A stretch of 64,000 nt of DNA from Sclerotinia nivalis (Eukaryota > Ascomycota > Leotiomycetes > Helotiales > Sclerotiniaceae): positions 496,001 through 560,000 of the forward strand of contig JAPEIS010000009.1 of assembly GCA_029531795.1 (NCBI GenBank), read 5' to 3'. The translations under genes were made by a program, and so were the position numbers. Positions 1 to 12,100 of the stretch are shown one piece after another. How positions within the stretch are numbered: position 1 is the first letter of the stretch; every line of letters starts with the position of its first letter. The notes beneath the pieces were generated by a model. The model had not been told where the DNA came from. It saw only the letters and a program-made list of their open reading frames with translations, and did not search any database.

Positions 1-2152
1 AAACAGCAAACGCACAGTCCGATCAGGACCCTCTACAAGAATCATATGGCACAGGTAAACTTTCAATCTGCTTCCCCTACAAAATATCTCTTACTGACAG
101 CTATATCATTTAGTTATTGGTATCGATCTTGGAACTACCTACTCTTGCGTCGGTGTGATGCAAAAGGGAAAAGTTGAGATTTTGGTAAACGATCAAGGAC
201 ACAGAATTACACCCTCATACGTCGCTTTCACCGATGAAGAAAGATTAGTCGGAGATGCAGCCAAGAACCAGGCTGCCGCCAACCCAAAGAACACCGTTTT
301 CGATATTAAGTGAGTTCTCAATTGCTGTTCATTCACTAGTTTTCAATACTAACAAGTGTCCTTTTAGGCGTATGATCGGTCGCAAGTTCAACGACAAGGA
401 TGTCCAAGGTGACATGAAGCACTTCCCATTCGATGTTGTCCAAAAGGATGGCAAGCCTTCCGTACAAGTTGATTACCAAGGAACTAAGAAGACTTTCACT
501 CCTGAGGAGATTTCCGCCATGATTCTTGGAAAGATGAAGGAAGTCGCCGAATCTTACCTCGGAAAGACTGTTACCCACGCAGTTGTTACTGTTCCAGCCT
601 ACTTCAACGACAACCAAAGACAAGCCACTAAGGATGCCGGTATCATTGCCGGTTTGAACGTCCTCCGTATCGTCAATGAACCTACCGCCGCAGCTATTGC
701 TTACGGTTTGGACAAGACTGAGGGTGAACGTCAAATCATTGTCTACGATCTCGGTGGAGGAACTTTCGATGTTTCCCTTCTCTCCATTGACCGTGGTGTC
801 TTTGAGGTTCTTTCTACTGCCGGTGACACTCACTTGGGAGGAGAAGATTTCGATCAAAGAGTCATCAACTACTTCGCCAAGAAGTACAACAAGGAGAACA
901 GTGTCGATATCACCAAGGATCTTAAGACCATGGGTAAACTTAAGCGTGAGGCTGAGAAGGCTAAGCGTACTTTGTCCTCCCAAAAGACCACTCGTATTGA
1001 AATCGAAGCTTTCCACAATGGCAACGACTTCTCCGAGACTCTCACCAGAGCTAAGTTTGAGGAGCTCAACATAGATCTTTTCAAGAAGACCCTCAAGCCT
1101 GTTGAACAAGTTCTCAAGGATGCTAAGGTCAAGAAGGTCGAGGTTGATGACATCGTTTTGGTCGGAGGTTCTACTCGTATTCCAAAGGTTCAAGAACTTA
1201 TTGAGGAGTACTTCGGAGGCAAGAAGGCTAGCAAGGGTATCAACCCTGATGAGGCTGTTGCTTTCGGTGCCGCTGTTCAAGGTGGTGTCTTGTCCGGAGA
1301 GGAAGGTACTGAAGAGATCGTTCTCATGGACGTCAACCCATTAACCCTTGGTATTGAGACCACTGGAGGTGTCATGACTAAGTTGATCCCAAGAAACACT
1401 GTCATCCCAACCCGCAAATCTCAAATCTTCTCCACTGCCGCCGACAACCAACCAGTTGTTTTGATTCAAGTCTTTGAGGGAGAACGTACCATGACCAAGG
1501 AGTAAGTTTCAACGATTCATACTTTCCAGAAATACATAATTCTAACAAATATCTTTAGTAACAACAACCTCGGTAAATTCGAGTTGACTGGTATTCCACC
1601 AGCACCACGTGGTGTTCCACAAATTGAGGTTTCTTTCGAGCTTGACGCCAACGGAATCTTGAAGGTTACCGCCGGTGACAAGGGTACTGGAAAGAGCGAG
1701 TCTATCACCATCACCAACGATAAGGGACGTCTTACTCAAGAAGAAATTGACCGTATGGTTCAAGAAGCTGAGAAGTACGCCGATGAGGATAAAGCTACCA
1801 AGGAGCGCATTGAGGCCCGTAACGGCCTTGAGAACTACGCTTTCAGCTTGAAGAACCAAGTCAACGATGAGGAAGGTCTTGGTGGTAAGATCGATGATGA
1901 TGACAAGGAGACCGTAAGTTATTAATCTTTTCCATTGTGATTATTTCATACTAATCATTTTCATAGATTTTAGATGCTGTCAAGGAGGCTACTGAATGGC
2001 TTGAGGAGAACGCTGCCACAGCCAATGCCGAAGATTTCGAGGAGCAAAAGGAGAAGCTCTCAAACGTCGCATACCCAATCACCAGCAAATTGTACAGTGG
2101 AGCTGGAGGAGCAGGAGGTGATGATGAGCCAGAGGGACACGATGAGTTGTAG
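1..2152 (+). CDS. KAR2: ER Hsp70 chaperone BiP/Kar2 (5' end outside window)
   Basis: ER-lumenal Hsp70 that binds translocating and misfolded proteins and is cycled by J-proteins and nucleotide exchange factors. Exons read as <1-54, 114-309, 368-1501, 1559-1913 and 1967-2152; all four introns are GT..AG and keep frame, giving 640 residues in the window. The ATPase signature [13 protein letters not shown] starts just after the first intron. Also seen are the phosphate-loop motif [21 protein letters not shown] and the substrate-binding segment ending in an acidic tail. The protein ends in HDEL, the ER retrieval signal, which separates BiP from cytosolic Ssa-type and mitochondrial Hsp70s. The signal peptide and start codon lie upstream of base 1; about 30 residues are missing compared with usual family length. 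Very sure of identity. The long antisense reading frame over this gene is a shadow of its codon bias. Confidence 0.97.
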
Positions 2153-2641
2153 TTAAGTTTAGATGGTTTACGTTTTATGAACCGAATTGATATACTGCAC
2201 TTTTTGATTTTTCAGATTTGTTAAAGGGACGGTGCATGCAAAACATTACATTGTAATCCGTTTGGGGCGTCACACAAAAGAATATAAGATAAAGTTTGAT
2301 ATATTATGGTTTTTGTTTGATGTGATGTGATTGAGTGTGTATATGTGTGTGTACAGCTAAGTGTCTATGATATAATAGAAGTGTATTATAATACTCGAGT
2401 ACATGTCGGAAGGATTACAATCTGATTTGAGACATTTCAGCATCCGAGAGGTTGCAAAGAGATAATTAGAATTGGATTAATATTAAATTATATTTATTGA
2501 TGTGTTTATTCTATACATATACCTTTTTATATATCTATCTAGATACTCTTTATTATCTATATCATCATTATACTTTCGATATATGATTTACATGATTTCA
2601 TGGCTCATATTCACCCAGGTTAACTACCTAGCCAGGAAAGA
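2153..2641. other. 3' region of KAR2, no gene seen
   Basis: AT-rich tail after the KAR2 stop, running into the convergent transcription-factor gene. It probably holds both 3' UTRs. It contains a TG-rich stretch near 2335-2352 and TA-rich runs near 2500-2585. No coding frame with family features was found. Confidence 0.6.
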
Positions 2642-4557
2642 TCACTGGTGGATATTCCCTCCACATACATCAATATCACCACTCAGTAAATCATAATTAT
2701 GTAAATCATGTATATCATGTAAACCCCCAAATGTATCATCATCAAGAGGAAGTTCTTCGCGACTCACATCACTAACTTCCCTCATTATCTCCTCACCAAA
2801 CCCCATATCCTTCTTCCTCCTCCTCTCCCCCTCATCCTCCGGAAACAACTCCGTCCGAAACTTCACACCCGCCAATCCCGCCCCCTCCACCCCCAACACC
2901 CCGCCAAATAAATCCCCACCCATCCCCTCTCTCCTCCTCGTAACCCTCTCCGCAACCCTCAACACCTCTCCTCCGGCTGCCAGAACCCCTCTTTTTTCTT
3001 CACCAATCGAAGGAGCGCGATCGCTTGCTGATATAAATGAGGATCTGGCGCGGACATGGCTATAAAATATAACGAGGCAATAACTCCTCCATCCGCCGTG
3101 AGAAATGCATTTTTATATTCCGCGCTCGCGTGTGTGAGAACGGATCGGGAAATATCGATGATGGATTGGAATCGCTGATGTTCGGAAACAGGTATTTGTG
3201 ATGAATTTGTTGTAAGGTGGGAATGGACGCGCAGATCGACGATTAGGGAGAGCGTTTGGTAGTGCAGTTGTAGGAGGAGACTGCGGTGGATTTCTCGGGG
3301 ATTCCAGGTTGAGAAGGAGCTTCGGATTAGGCCGTCGAAGGCGCGTTTCCAGTTTAACATTCCGGTGTTGAAGGCGTGGAGGAGTTTGGTGCGGTGGGGA
3401 AATGGGGCTTCGAAATTAGAGGGGTTTTGGCGTTGTTGTTGGCCATGGGAACGGGATGGTTTGGGAGATACAGCGGTAAGGACGTAGAAAATACGGAGCT
3501 CGTAGTATTGCTGCGCGAGACTCGCAGCGTGGAGACTGGGGAAACGATCGCCGCATTCGGGTTCTTGGATATCACTATCGTAGATTAGAACGGGTCTGCG
3601 CGAATCCCAAAAGGAGGTTGCTTGGACGTCGAAACGGGTGTAAACTTCGAGAATATTTTCTTGTGCTTGTTTTATTGCTGGGGGTGCATCTTGCGCTTTC
3701 CATGTATTGTATATCTTTAATCCATTTTCCAAATGTTCGAGTGCTTTTCCGTGATTTCCCTGCGCATTTTCCAAACAGACGAATATAATGCAACATGTCA
3801 ATGTGACTTGAATCTCATCCTCCGATTCCAGAGCACGAATATATCGAATTGATTTATTATACTGCTGAAGAAAAACCCGTTGTGTCGCATACGAAGGATT
3901 AGATAAGTATTCATGCAAAACCGAAATCGCAATTACGGCATGTAGAACCGCGGGATAGGCTTCACTGAGCTGAAGGATCATTCGATGCCAAAATTCGGAA
4001 TCGGCATTCACGCCCATCAAGCCGAATAGGGTTCGATGACGAAAGTGATCGAAATATCGATGTTCTTTACTACTGCGTGTAGAAGTAAGACCTGGGTTTA
4101 TGGAGATGCGATTTGGTGAGAGGATCATGGCGGCATGGTGTGGTGTGTGGTATTCGCAGGTTCGACCCGTGCTACTGCATTTTTGGCATTGGGGTTTGCT
4201 TTCGTCACATTTTATGTGGCGGATCCTTGAGTTTGGGTTGAGGTTTAGCTACTCAGTAATTGTTTCATAGCTTTTGAGTTTGTGCTTGCGGATTTGCAGT
4301 GGTGGAAGAATTGGGAAATGTTAGAGATGCACATTTGCTAGTCATCATGATGGCTGTTCTTGACGTTCCCCAGAAACACGGGACAAATGTGCTCATCATG
4401 ATACTTGAAATGAGAACATGACATGTTGTTGTTGAGAGATATGGTAAATGTAAAATACATACTTGCAAGTAAGGCATGCCCCTCTCGATTTCTTAAATTT
4501 AGACCGAGACCTCTTTTCTTTTTGAGGAGGAGGTTCGGATGATATTATATCAGCCAT
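2642..4557 (-). CDS. Zn2Cys6 fungal-specific transcription factor, C-terminus apparently frameshifted
   Basis: Putative nuclear DNA-binding regulator; target unknown. Exon 1 is 4463-4557 and exon 2 starts at 4225 after a 237-bp intron (long for this window). The intron splits the zinc cluster; the joined protein has Cys28, 31, 38, 45, 48 and 55 with spacing CX2CX6CX6CX2CX6C, the canonical binuclear cluster. The middle region (HRTLFGLMGV, LSEAYPAVLHAVIAISVLHEY) is the usual fungal_trans-type regulatory domain. The frame stops at a TGA at 2959-2961 (453 aa), right after EGFWQPEER. The next reading frame continues with RVAERVTRR and an acidic tail to a stop at 2642, which looks like the family's expected C-terminus. 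Either a 1-2 nt indel has truncated the protein or the read has an error. Three 22-bp tandem repeats sit upstream of the start. Confidence 0.8.
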
Positions 4558-4694
4558 TGCATTTTATTATTGAAGTAAGAAGATGCACCAAAAATGAGCA
4601 TCATTAAATATTCTACGTAGGACATGAAAAAGGGAGGAAGGAGAGCTAATATACTGCGGGAAGGATCCAAATCCATGTCCAACTTCGAAGTTTA

Positions 4695-4756
4695 TCCATG
4701 TCGGTTTTCTTTCATATCCATGTCGGCTTTCTTTCATATCCATGTCGGTTTTCAAT
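4695..4756. repeat. 22-bp tandem repeat, nearly three copies, upstream of the Zn2Cys6 gene
   Basis: Units begin at 4695, 4717 and 4739, each reading TCCATGTCGG then YTTTC. They differ at one position and the last unit is incomplete. They lie 138-200 bp upstream of the transcription-factor start codon, so they are in its promoter or 5' UTR. Confidence 0.85.
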
Positions 4757-5854
4757 TTTCAGATATGCAACATAACTTTTTCTCTCTCAAATGACGTGCA
4801 TATTCATTTTCATGGTTGTATTGGCCGACAAGCCTCATTAGATAGATCGTTACCATTAAATGTCTAGATACCTTATCAAAGCCACAAGACGTTTTATTTG
4901 ATGCCCTTTTTAACATTCTTGAAACGCCACCTTGCAAAGGGTCATCAAATGATTTCAAATGACCGAGAGTATTGCAATATCTCAACACTTAGATCATTGG
5001 AGGTATCAAAGTACCCCTCCACCAGCAAGTACCTAGTGTGAAATAACCAAAGAGAATAGGATACATCTTCTCATTCTCTTCTCGAAATATTGTTCCATTC
5101 GACCATTATACAAATCATTTGATATCATTCCACAACATCAATTTTCAACCGAATCGATCAAATTCAGATTTTCCAACTAATTTATATGTATAACAATCAT
5201 TATATTTCATATACTCCTCCATATTAAGATAACTTTGCTTATTCCTTACTCAACTATTTAATTCCAAGATATTCTTACCACTCGAAAAGGACATTCCCCA
5301 GATTGAAACTGCTGTCATTAATAGTCATTAAAACCCAAGCTCACAACCAAACAAATCTCCTAAATCAAAACACTACCAGAAACCCAACAAAATATCATAA
5401 TTAACAATTTAGAATTAATACAATTACTACAACAACAAGATATAATCATCCATCTACAATCAATCAATCATCAATTTCCACCGATCAATGGTCAGAAAAC
5501 TTTCAACCCCTCGTTATCCCTAGAACCACCTACCCCTGACTCAACACATCGCCTAACCGTCCACTCCCATCCACCTTCGCTATCAATACCCTCCCTCCCC
5601 CAACCACAAAAATTCCAACTACAAAGAAAGACACAACATTTTTTTCTTCACATCTTCTCTTCTCTTTTCCTTTTCATTTCCTACCCATACCCATACCCAT
5701 CCATCCATCCCACACAAAAAGACCGTGCACGCACCAGCCACCCACCAAATCCTTAACCGAAAATCTCCCTTTTTCCCCCAAGCAAAAAATGAGCAAAAAG
5801 ACATCTATCAACTTCCACTCTCATGAAAGACAACAAACAACACAATATATTGAA
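4757..5854. other. Intergenic region, no gene seen
   Basis: AT-rich, then pyrimidine-rich on the + strand from about 5470 to 5800, with CCCATA and CCATC short repeats near 5686-5710. No frame with recognisable protein features. An A-run at about 5785-5801 reads as T-runs on the minus strand and could serve as a distal Pol III stop for the neighbouring tRNA. Confidence 0.5.
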
Positions 5855-5926
5855 TGGACCAGCGGCGAATTGAACACCGGACCTCTCCCATGCTAAGGGA
5901 ACATTATACCACTAAACCACAAGCCC
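5855..5926 (-). tRNA. tRNA-Ala (anticodon AGC)
   Basis: Read on the minus strand this 72-nt segment folds as a tRNA. The acceptor stem starts GGGCTTG and pairs with CTGGTCC with two wobbles and one mismatch; the discriminator base is A. The D arm loop contains AGTGGTA. The anticodon stem is TTCCC/GGGAG around loop TTAGCAT, giving anticodon AGC (Ala, GCU/GCC by inosine). The T arm is CGGTG-TTCAATT-CGCCG. There is no intron. The anticodon arm matches the usual fungal tRNA-Ala(AGC) arm. The acceptor mismatch is a mild blemish, so a gene is more likely than a pseudogene. Confidence 0.88.
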
Positions 5927-7144
5927 GTTTTAGATGTAGATAGATGGCGGTAAAGAGTATATGAAGAAATTTCAAAGTGGAGTGGAAGGGAAAGTGGATA
6001 GGTGGAGAGGCGGAGAGGAAAGGTGGAGCTAAGACGGGACAATAGGGAAAAGAGAGGAAGAAAATCATGAATGGGGGACGGAGGGAGAAATGGTAAAATG
6101 GGTGGATGGGTGGATCGATAGGAGGGCGACAAGTGGGGATTTATGGATATGAGATAGACGACGGGGTTTGAGTAATGTGAACGATGAGTAAAGATATAAA
6201 GATATAACGATGTAAAGTAGAGTCATAGTCCGTCAAGTAAAGGGATGTAAAATCTATAGAAGAGTTGATGAGTATATACGCTAGTAGCTATAACACCTCG
6301 ACCCAGGGTATCCAATAGTCCGGACTGTAATCCAACAATGAGAATCTTTTGGATTCCTGAATTTGTTTAGGATAGGCAAATCAATTGGAATAATGAATTA
6401 TATTTAAACATTTATGATTCTTTGAATATTAAATATAATGAGAATATTCAAACTATTTGAAATATTGAATTATATTCAGGCTTTAATCATGCTCCTCAGG
6501 CTACTCTCTCGGGAACCACAGCGAGAAAGGGAAGGGAGAGGTTTGATCAGGGCTTTCGCGAAGCACTTAAAGGATAAGAACGGGGAGGGAAGGGATATAG
6601 CAGGAAATGTATATACAGTCTATTTTACGTAGGAGGCTATGTACTGATATACTGATATACTAATTAAAATATTCTCCAAGTATCAACAAAACACCAAAGT
6701 GAGTTATGCAGAGGAGACAAACATGAATGCTGGTACCACTATGGTGAGACTAGAAGGAAGGGGGATGGGAATTTTGGTATTGATATCTTTCTTGCGATGA
6801 GGATAGGCAGATGGGTAGATAGGTTTATGGTATTAGGGATTTCTTGGTTGAACGGTGGTGGTTGAGTCTGAGGATTTGGAAGATTGGTTGGAATAAAGTT
6901 GTGTGATGGATGGATAGCTAATGGTGGTCGCTGGTAATCAATCCTAAGGGGTTTATATTGATTACCTCTTTTTATGCACATAAATAAGTAGTTTTTAGAC
7001 TTGATATTCCCTATCCCAACCTAGTGACCAGACTCCATGATATGCCAAAAAATGTAGCTTAGCTGAGCAAAATAAATCTATATCCTAACCCCTTTTCTAC
7101 CCAAAACAACTCAAAGATATGCTCCATGCCATAATACTGCACAT
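5927..7144. other. Intergenic region, no gene seen
   Basis: Purine-rich on the + strand near 5990-6130, then AT-rich. It holds one copy (6304-6327) of a 24-nt motif that recurs at 13465-13488. Short open frames at 6438-6632 and 6739-6981 have no recognisable features. Confidence 0.5.
6304..6327. repeat. 24-nt dispersed motif, copy 1
   Basis: Core TCCAATAGTC followed by CGGACTG, preceded by CAGGGTA. It is identical to 13465-13488 except for two transitions. Function unknown. Confidence 0.7.
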
Positions 7145-8653
7145 CTAATTCTCCCTAACAAACCTATAAAATACTCCACTAATAGCAACCAACAATCCAC
7201 CACAAATTAAAAACACACCTCTCCTATACTCCTCTCCCTCCCTTACCAAAGCCAAACTAATCACCACAAAAACATTCAATGGAACCCTTAGTGCCCCATA
7301 AACCCTCGCTCTAACACCATCCTCCACCCATTTTCCTTTCAAAGAACCCACACTAGGAAAATACATACCAACCATCGCTTCAAAAACACAGAATGCGTAG
7401 AAAGTATAATGTTGATCATTAGTGAGAAGAGGAAATAGTAAAGAGATAGAAGATATAGCGAAGACGATGGTTAGAAGGCGAGTTTGAGTGAGTGATTGGA
7501 AGGTTGAGGAGAGATGGGTGAAGATTAGAGATCCGAGCATGACTGAAGACATGAAACTTGCGAATATCATGCCGAGTGGGAGTGAGGGTGAGGATGAAGA
7601 TGGTTGAGTGGAGTTTAGGAAGGGTGTCCAGAAGAAGACGAAGAGGTACATGCTACCTTCGAAAAAACAGGAGGCGAGGCCAAGGGTGAAAATTCGGGGG
7701 TTAGTGAAGATTAGACTCAGGACTGAGGAGGTAGGAAGAGGTGCTTTGGGAGTGCGCGAGGGAGAGTTGGCATTGGGTGAGGTGGATGAAGTTCTTGAGG
7801 CGCTGGAAGGCGACTTTTGGGTTGTGGTTGCGCTGTCACCGTAATTTTCGGTCTGTAGGATATTGTTAGCTACGCGTAAAGAAATTTTCATGCAGTATGG
7901 AAAAACTCACCCAATATATGGTTATGATATATGCAGAAATCCCCAAAAGACAAGCAGAGGCCATAAATGGCATCCTCCTATCATCCGTGATCTGAACCAA
8001 CCACTCACTAAACACACCCGATAAAATAGCCATAACACTATTCAAAGTAGACATAACTCCAAAAAGACTATTTAAACTCATCCCGGCTTTCTGTATATTC
8101 CTCTTATGATATTCCGTAACCATCCAACTTTCAAAAGCGCTAAACATCAAACTCGTACTTAAACCTCCAAAGATTCGTCCAACAAACAGAATCGGAGCGC
8201 TAGGAAAGAGAGTCGAGAAACAAGAAAGCGAATAGGTGAAGCAGAAGGCAAGACATGCTGATTTGCGACCATATTTATCTGCGAATGAACCTACGAAGTA
8301 TCCAGATATGCCACCGGATAGAAACCCAGTTGTAAAGAGTAAAGCTACGATTTTCTCGTCGAGTCCGAATTGATCTTTGTAGAGACTGTAAACGTAGGGT
8401 CCTATATGCGCATTAGTAATAGTAGTTTGCTTGAAGAGTATAAATTACCTTGAAGCCAATCCGATGCCATCACAAGACAGTAAACGGTAAGGAATAGTTT
8501 GATGAAGCGGCTGGCTTCTGCCTTTGCAAGAGGGGTAGCAACATTCGTATTTCTCTTATCTTCTGCCGACTCTTCCTTCATATGATATTGTCGCCATGTA
8601 AGAAGAGCGCATGCTGATATTAATACCAGAAATGCACCATCATAGAAATTCAT
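7145..8653 (-). CDS. MFS transporter, MFSD5 / molybdate-anion transporter family
   Basis: Predicted multi-span membrane permease. Exons 8449-8653, 7911-8401 and 7145-7852 splice in frame to 467 aa. The N-terminus MNFYDGAFLVLISACALL is a first membrane helix. The family motifs follow: DWLQGPYVYSLY across intron 1, a G-x-x-x-D-K-x-G-R-K loop (GSFADKYGRKSA) typical of major facilitators, and TSLMFSAFESWMVTEYH, the hallmark of the MFSD5 group (known from algal MOT2 and human MFSD5 as molybdate-anion transporters). A serine- and proline-rich central loop follows intron 2, then a C-terminal helical half. The substrate in fungi is inferred from family only. It is divergent from PAN2 with 496 bp between start codons. 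Confidence 0.88.
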
Positions 8654-9149
8654 ATTGAAGAATTGTGAAATGAGGTATATGATGGAGGGGTAATGCCAAC
8701 AGTTTCAACGCTGGATTCACGAAGAACAGCGAAAGAATAAGATTGTTGAAATAAATCAATTGATAACTTTAGATGTTCATGTGAAATGGGATTTCAAGAT
8801 AAAAAGAAGAAAATGCCAGATACGAACTTACATTTATTACCTTGTGTTTGAACATTGACATTGGGCGCGTCTCAGCCTTTAAGTCTAAGGGTGATTTGAA
8901 GGAGCTTTGGCGCTGGATATGTTTGCGGAATTCGGTACTTGGAGCTTGTAGGATTCTGAACCAGCTCTTCTTGGGCGGTAAATACCCTGTAAACGTCACT
9001 AAAACTAAACAGGATGAAGTGGCATGGGCAGAATAATCAAAGGAATCCCACCCCACAGAACATCCTCAACCCATCTCGCTCATTTTTGGGATTCGATAAT
9101 ACATTTTATATACACAACCATGGAGTGGTAACGGTAAATTTGTCCAAAG
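8654..9149. promoter_or_regulatory. Shared divergent promoter region of the MFS gene and PAN2
   Basis: The 496 bp lie between two outward-facing start codons and must hold both promoters. I recognise no specific binding site. A minus-strand frame at 8769-9056 looks non-coding. Confidence 0.55.
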
Positions 9150-12100
9150 ATGGATGGTGATTGGGAGGAAGTAAGTCCTGCTTTCCTTTATTATCACAAA
9201 ACGCTTTCCAAATCTTTAATCCCGTTATAACTTTCCATGCTGGTTTTCAGCCTTGTCATCAACCGCATTATAATTCCACAGGAATGAACTGGCTACGATG
9301 GCCGGTGTTGCTTCACATCATGCTAAAATTATTAAGGTCAGTAGATTCCAGCTGCCACCTTCGGGTGTGCATCCGGATCTTACACAAGCTCCCGCGAGAG
9401 CATTCGATTCTTCTCAAGAATTGTTTTGGACGGGGGACGAACTGGGACGCGTCAGGAGCTGGTATGGCGCCGAGGGAATAAGATATACATCCTACAAGGC
9501 TGGCCAAGATCCAATTCGTCAATTCCTCTTTCATGATAAGGGGGTTATTTCTGTAGGCGGAAGAAGCGTTCACATGGCATCAAGGAGGGGTCTATACATA
9601 TGGCATATCACGTACAACACTCCCCGGAATTTGTGCAAAGCAGGGCTGATCTCGCGGATTTAGTCACGAAGACATGAAAGACTTACGATGTATGAGTTAC
9701 ACTTCGAAGGGGACATCAGAAATACTCGTCGCGGGGCTCCAGGATCAAATGTTTGTTATTGATGTGGACAAAGGGATTATTACGAAACAGGTACAGTACT
9801 CCGCGAGTTCGCAGAATAATTTCTAAGCCTTCAGGTACCCACGAGCGATCACTTTAAGATCATGAAGAGAAGCCGGTATATTTGTGCAGCCACAGCGCAT
9901 GGATCCGTCAGCATACTAGATTCTTTTAACTTTACTGTGGTCAAGACTTGGCAAGCTCATACAGCCCTCATCAACGATATGGATGCGCAAAGCGAATATC
10001 TACTTACTTGCGGCTATTCGTTACCACAGCAAGGATCATACAGGCTTGATACTTTTGTCATGGTTCTTGACCTCAAGACATTGACCACTCTACCTCCTAT
10101 TCCCTTTCCTCCCGGGGCAGCATTTGTTAGAATGCACCCGCGAATGCTGACGACCACATATATTGTTTCGCAACAGGGTCAAATTCACATAGTTGACTTG
10201 ATCAATCCGAATTCAAGTAATGTGAGGCAAGCAAATGTTTTGACCACATTGAGATCTTTGGAAATCGCTTCTTCAGGGGACGCTATTGCCTTGTCAGATA
10301 TGGAAAATAGCGTACACATATGGGGCTCACCAGCCAGATTTCGATTTTCCGAGTTCAGCAATCCTATCGAGGTTGCGGATTCGGATGAGAAACCTATACG
10401 TACAGACTGGTCCGATGATACGTGAGTATGAAATGCAACCCCTTTATGGTCTTGCTAATAAAACTTCGAATAGTCCATTAAGTACAGTTGGTATGCCCTA
10501 TTATCGAGAAAATCTTTTATCTGCTTGGCCGAGTCATATGATTTTCGAAGTTGGTGCACCGCCCGTAAAGCTCGACTCAAATTGGATTTCAAATCCAAAA
10601 GTTGCAGATTGGTATATATACGGTCGCAACGCAAGGAAGGATGTCAGAAGGAACCAGATAGATAATACGAGAACGATCGAAAAGGCGCAAGCGAGCATAC
10701 CAGCGCCCAAATTTTTGAGTGAAAAGGCTAGAGAAGCCGTGAATGATGCGACGCCCGAACGTGGTATGAACGATATCGCCGATAGCATAGGAAATAAAGA
10801 GCTCCCTACTTTGCAAGCCGGTACTAATGCTTTGTATATGAATGTTGAGATTAAATATAGCAAATTTGGAGTTGATGATTTTGATTTTGGGTAGGCTCGA
10901 GACTTTCCAGCTCTTTTTTGACGAATCCGCTAACATTAGGCAGATTTTATAATAAGACTCCATACTCGGGGCTCGAGACTCATATCTCCAATTCATATGC
11001 GAATGCATTGTTGCAAGTGATGAGATTCACGACCCTCATCAGAAATTTGGCATTAAAACACACGGCGACAAGTTGTGTTAATGATATGTGTTTGTTATGT
11101 GAGATGGGATTCTTGTTTGATATGCTTGAGAAAGCAGCGGGGACCGTGTGTCAAGCAACAAACTTGCTGAAGACTTTCAGCCATCATCCAGAAGGTAAGT
11201 GATCTCTTGAGAATGATATTTACACTGCTGATATGTGATTAGCTAAGCACTTGGGCTTACTGGAGGAAGATTCACGTGGAATTCCACTATCAAATATGCT
11301 TCAGTCAATGAATCGTTTTTTCCTCGATAGAATTCCGAATGAATTTAAAAGCGTCCCTGGTGGTTCAAATATGCTTGAGCGTGTTAGTATTCGACTTAAT
11401 GTTGCGTTGGAGATTTTTGCTAACAGTTCAGGTTTTTTCTACGCCTGCTACAATGATTATAAAATGTGTTTTTTGCAAGAGCGAGCACACACGACCAGGA
11501 GCAACCTCGTCTGTTGATCTAACTTACCCGCAAACACCAGCTGCTGTAAGTAAATCATCGCATTATTTGAATTATGCTAAGTATATCAGAAACTATATGG
11601 TCGAAACGGCAAAGCACCACCGATGCCGAAAAGATCATTTTGCGAAATTTTGAAAGTGAGTATTGAACGAGAAACGACAAATCGCGGTTGGTGTATGAAT
11701 TGTAAAAAGTATCAATCATTACAAACGAAAAAGACCATCCATACCTCACCTCCAATTCTTATGCTCAATGCATGTATCTCTACTCCTGAATCAAAACATT
11801 TTTGGGAAACACCTGGTTGTTTACCGGAAGAGATAGGAATTATTATTAGCCAAGGACAAATATTCTGTTATCAAGGCGAGGATTTAAGACTTCATATCCA
11901 ACGTGGTGCTCATAACATTACTGTTTATTCTTTAGTAGGTCTTGCTGCAGATATTGATATTGGGCAACATGAAAAACCTCATTTGGTATCTTTAATAAAT
12001 GGTGAAACTCAACTCGTCTTTTCTTTTTTGACATGTACTGATGTATCATAGTTGCTCATTCTGCGCCGAATCCACCATCAGAAAGTCAATGGTTTCTCTT

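Noticed and set aside
336..1280. Long antisense open frame (314 codons) opposite KAR2
   Set aside because: Shadow of the strong codon bias of the Hsp70 gene; no protein features and it crosses the Hsp70 intron.
8769..9056. Minus-strand frame between the MFS gene and PAN2
   Set aside because: Lies in the shared promoter, no domain, not joinable to the MFS start, which already matches its family.
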